Source: an uncultured Akkermansia sp.
GTDB lineage: Bacteria; Verrucomicrobiota; Verrucomicrobiia; Verrucomicrobiales; Akkermansiaceae
Assembly (NCBI GenBank): GCA_947629715.1
Contig: CANRET010000001.1
Coordinates: forward strand, 32,633-96,632
Direction of reading: 5' to 3'
Length of the DNA: 64,000 bases
Part shown: positions 60,427 through 64,000 of the stretch, piece after piece
Numbering within the stretch: the first letter of the stretch is position 1
Layout: the number at the start of each line of letters is the position of its first letter
Program-made: the position numbers and the translations under genes
Notes under the pieces: generated by a model
The model's database searches: none
What the model was told of the DNA's origin: nothing
The model's input: the letters and a program-made list of their open reading frames with translations, nothing else

Positions 60427-60517
60427 CGGAGCGGGGGGGATTCGAACCCCCGGTACGGGTTTATGCCCGTACGACCATTTAGCAAACGGTTGCTTTCAGC
60501 CTCTCAGCCACCGCTCC
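60427..60517 (-). tRNA. tRNA-Ser (anticodon GCT), CCA not encoded
   Basis: GGAGCGG...CCGCTCC acceptor; ACCGT-TTGCTAA-ATGGT anticodon arm; long variable arm; GGGGGTTCGAATCCCCC T-arm. Confidence 0.95.
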
Positions 60518-60531
60518 AAATACGTGGGAAA

Positions 60532-60560
60532 AGTATAATGGGAGTCTTTCAAAACGTCAA
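60532..60560 (-). promoter_or_regulatory. Candidate promoter of tRNA-Ser
   Basis: Minus strand TTGACG-N17-TATACT, 14 nt upstream of the tRNA. Confidence 0.7.
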
Positions 60561-60611
60561 CCGAAAAGTGCGCAGTCTGCCAAAAAAAAGTGCGAACATG
60601 CGAGATTAGCA

Positions 60612-60640
60612 TTGACCCCGCCGCGCAGAAAGAGCATAAT
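60612..60640 (+). promoter_or_regulatory. Candidate promoter of mdh (leaderless)
   Basis: TTGACC-N17-CATAAT, 9 nt before ATG 60650. Confidence 0.65.
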
Positions 60641-60649
60641 ACCGCGCGT

Positions 60650-61630
<981 letters not shown>

Positions 61631-61654
61631 TCTCAGCCGCTACATTCCTTTCCC

Positions 61655-61690
61655 GACCGCCCGGTCTTTTCCGAGGCGGTCGTTTTTTTT
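61655..61690 (+). terminator. Rho-independent terminator of mdh
   Basis: GACCGCC...GGCGGTC stem followed by GTTTTTTTT. Confidence 0.88.
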
Positions 61691-62017
61691 GCCTCGCCCG
61701 TCCGACACTCCTTTTCTTGCGGACAAATGAGATCGGATAGAGAGCCATCAGACGGATAAGTTCGAATCTTCCCAAAATGAAGCGAAAAATTCCGCTGTCT
61801 CATGTGAGAATCCGGAGCCAGACGATGAACAAGAAGCTTGACATGCAACGTTGAGATGATAGTTTGTTGGTGGCGGGTCATGTCAGAATCAGAAACTGTT
61901 TCCCAACTCTGCCCAAGCCTGAATCTTCGAACGGATCCGACATTTTTCGTATTTTTCTTTTTCACAGAACAAGTGTAAATAGGGAACTCTTCCGCAAATT
62001 CACACATCACGTCGATC

Positions 62018-64000
62018 ATGTCTTACGAACCTGAATTAACCTTCCTCGGCTGGGATGCCCCGGCTGTCCAACTGGTAGGAGACCGTTTACTGGAGCTCAA
62101 CAGGGAAAATCCCGATGCGTTTCGGCGCGCCACCGTTGTAACCCTCACGGCTCCCAGCGCCAAACGTTTGCGGGAGTACATCGCGGAGCGGGCAGCGGAG
62201 CCTATCCTGATGCCGCGCATTGTGCAGCCCGGACGCCTGCTGCCGGAGAAGGAAGGCAAGGAGAATGAACAACTTATCGCATGGGTGAGGGCGTTGCAAC
62301 GCTTGTCGCCCGAGTCGTACACAACCTTGCTTGGCGAGCGGGAGGGGACGTTGAGCGACCGTCGCGCTCTCGGTACGGCCCATCAACTGCTTCATTTGCG
62401 CACCCTTTTGGAACAGGAAGCTCAGACGCCGGAAGCCATCTACCGGAAGCTCGAGCAGAGGTCCGGCGACACCTCCCCGGACCAGTCTTTCATGGACGAG
62501 GAAAGTGAGCGCTGGAAGGAATTCAGCGAGCTCTGTGCAGAAGTGGACCGTCTAGCGCCGACGAACGAACCCGAGTCCCGGCAGCCGCGACCGAAAGAGG
62601 AGAGCATGATCATCCTCGCCGCCCTGCCGGAGTTGACCGCCCGTCTGCGCGAGACGCTGGAGGACGTGCTGGCGGAGCGTCCCGGACACGTGAAGGTCTG
62701 GGTGAACGCGCCGGAGGAGGAGCGAGCCCATTTCGACGCCTGGGGCATGCCTGTCACCGAACACTGGTCGGCGCGTCCCATCGACATCCCGGAAGAGAGC
62801 ATCCTCAAGCCCGCGGACGACGCGCAGGATTTCGGCGCCCGGGCAGTCCGGGAAGCCGGGGGGTGTCCTTCGGATGAGGTGGTGCTCGGGCTGTGCGATC
62901 CCTCGTTTTCTTCCGACCTCTGCACGGCATTCGCCCACGCGGAGGGGAATCGCTGGCGACTGCAGCTCAGGGCCGGACGCAAACTTACCACGATGGATGC
63001 CGCGCAGCTTCCGGCGCGTCTGCTCCACTACGTCGAAACAGCCAATCAACTCCACCTCTCGAAGAAGGGGACGAGTCCTCTGGACATTGCCGACTCGGAA
63101 TATATGTTTGCCTTCCTCGACCTCCTGCGCACGAGTGTCCTTCTCCGCAACACCCCCGCCGAGGGAGCGATGGACGCCACGCTCGATGAAGTGATTTCGA
63201 AGAATCTCCCGGGATCGGTCCAACGGTTCCTCAACCTCCTGCGCAAGAAGAATGTGGACTGCTTCCGCCGCGCCCAGGAGTTGTGCGACCTTGCGCAGAA
63301 GTGTCTCACCCCCTCCACGCTCCCCGAAGCCCTGATCGAGTCCGCTGACATCATCGAGGGATCCTGTCCCGAGCCTTCTCACGACACGCTTGTCATCTCC
63401 GACGCCCTGCGTGAAGCCGCGCAGGTGGGCGCCGCACCCGACATCACCCCCGAGCTCACGCTCCTGATGCTCCAGCAGCGTTTCGAAAACGCCACTTGTC
63501 GTCCCGAGCAACCGGACGAAAACGACGAACCGACCGTGGAGACCGTTGACTGGATCGAGCTGCCGTACACGCGCGGGAAGCGGCTTCTCCTGCTGGGGCT
63601 GCATGAAGGCTGCGTGCCGGAGGCGGGCGGCAATGCGGGCCTCCTCACGGAAAAGCTCAAGGAGCTCGTGGGTCTGCCCACGCAAAATTCCCGCAGCGCG
63701 CGGGACGCCTTCCTGCTCACCGCCCTCCTGAAGAGCCGAGGCGCGGCGGACAATGTACGCATTCTCACCGCCCGTCAGGGAACGGATGAGACCCCCATCG
63801 CGCCCTCGCCCCTCCTCCTCCGCTTCCCTGAAGATCATGCCGATGACCTCGTCAAGCGCGTGCAAAAGCTTTTCAGCGACCCCGGGGAAGCTAAGGGAAC
63901 GAAAGACTATAAGCAATTCCGCCTGCTTCGGCAAACGGCTTCCTCCCCCGTCCCGGTGCAGACGACAGAAGGGAATGAGGAAGAGTACCCCATGGAAAGC
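62018..64000 (+). CDS. AddB/RecC-like PD-(D/E)XK nuclease-helicase family protein, partial (runs off right edge)
   Basis: Open frame MSYEPELTFLGWDAPAVQLVGDRLLELN...; WIELPYTRGKRLLLLGLHEGCVPE resembles the AddB VxxxGLxEGxxP motif; no stop before the window end. Confidence 0.65.
   Translation, partial: MSYEPELTFLGWDAPAVQLVGDRLLELNRENPDAFRRATVVTLTAPSAKRLREYIAERAAEPILMPRIVQPGRLLPEKEGKENEQLIAWVRALQRLSPESYTTLLGEREGTLSDRRALGTAHQLLHLRTLLEQEAQTPEAIYRKLEQRSGDTSPDQSFMDEESERWKEFSELCAEVDRLAPTNEPESRQPRPKEESMIILAALPELTARLRETLEDVLAERPGHVKVWVNAPEEERAHFDAWGMPVTEHWSARPIDIPEESILKPADDAQDFGARAVREAGGCPSDEVVLGLCDPSFSSDLCTAFAHAEGNRWRLQLRAGRKLTTMDAAQLPARLLHYVETANQLHLSKKGTSPLDIADSEYMFAFLDLLRTSVLLRNTPAEGAMDATLDEVISKNLPGSVQRFLNLLRKKNVDCFRRAQELCDLAQKCLTPSTLPEALIESADIIEGSCPEPSHDTLVISDALREAAQVGAAPDITPELTLLMLQQRFENATCRPEQPDENDEPTVETVDWIELPYTRGKRLLLLGLHEGCVPEAGGNAGLLTEKLKELVGLPTQNSRSARDAFLLTALLKSRGAADNVRILTARQGTDETPIAPSPLLLRFPEDHADDLVKRVQKLFSDPGEAKGTKDYKQFRLLRQTASSPVPVQTTEGNEEEYPMES

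Noticed and set aside
58860-60482. 540-aa plus-strand ORF
   Set aside because: Antisense to tig and running into the tRNA-Ser; shadow ORF.
61750-61775. T-loop-like GTTCGAATC at ~61759
   Set aside because: No accompanying acceptor, D or anticodon arms; not a tRNA.

Overview
64 kb of a GC-rich bacterial chromosome. Gene content and style (short secreted coiled-coil proteins, GAP1/GTPase operon, large GH-like protein) suggest the PVC/Verrucomicrobia side, but this is inference. No CRISPR array, rRNA, phage or IS element was recognised. Main content: (i) a left-edge minus-strand operon with an FHA-like/zinc-ribbon GTPase, a GAP1-N2-like protein and a membrane coiled-coil protein; (ii) a metal ABC importer operon, hemC, ZIP transporter, MscS, psd and xseA; (iii) prfB (with programmed +1 frameshift) and trmD; (iv) a leuC-leuD-unknown-DeoR operon and a class II UvrA-like gene; (v) the str-S10 ribosomal operon on the minus strand and the spc operon on the plus strand, split between rplN and rplX in a way one ~14.7 kb inversion would explain; (vi) UDG-like, HAD, rhomboid, DtxR-like and TrmA-family genes, an AEC transporter, a PutA-like protein with degenerate catalytic motifs, NfeD/flotillin, argD, tig, tRNA-Ser(GCT), mdh and a partial AddB-like gene. 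The most systematic unexpected signal is that at many operon starts a good sigma70-type promoter (about 17 bp spacer) ends only 6-10 nt before the start codon. This predicts widespread leaderless mRNAs and corrects several ORF starts.
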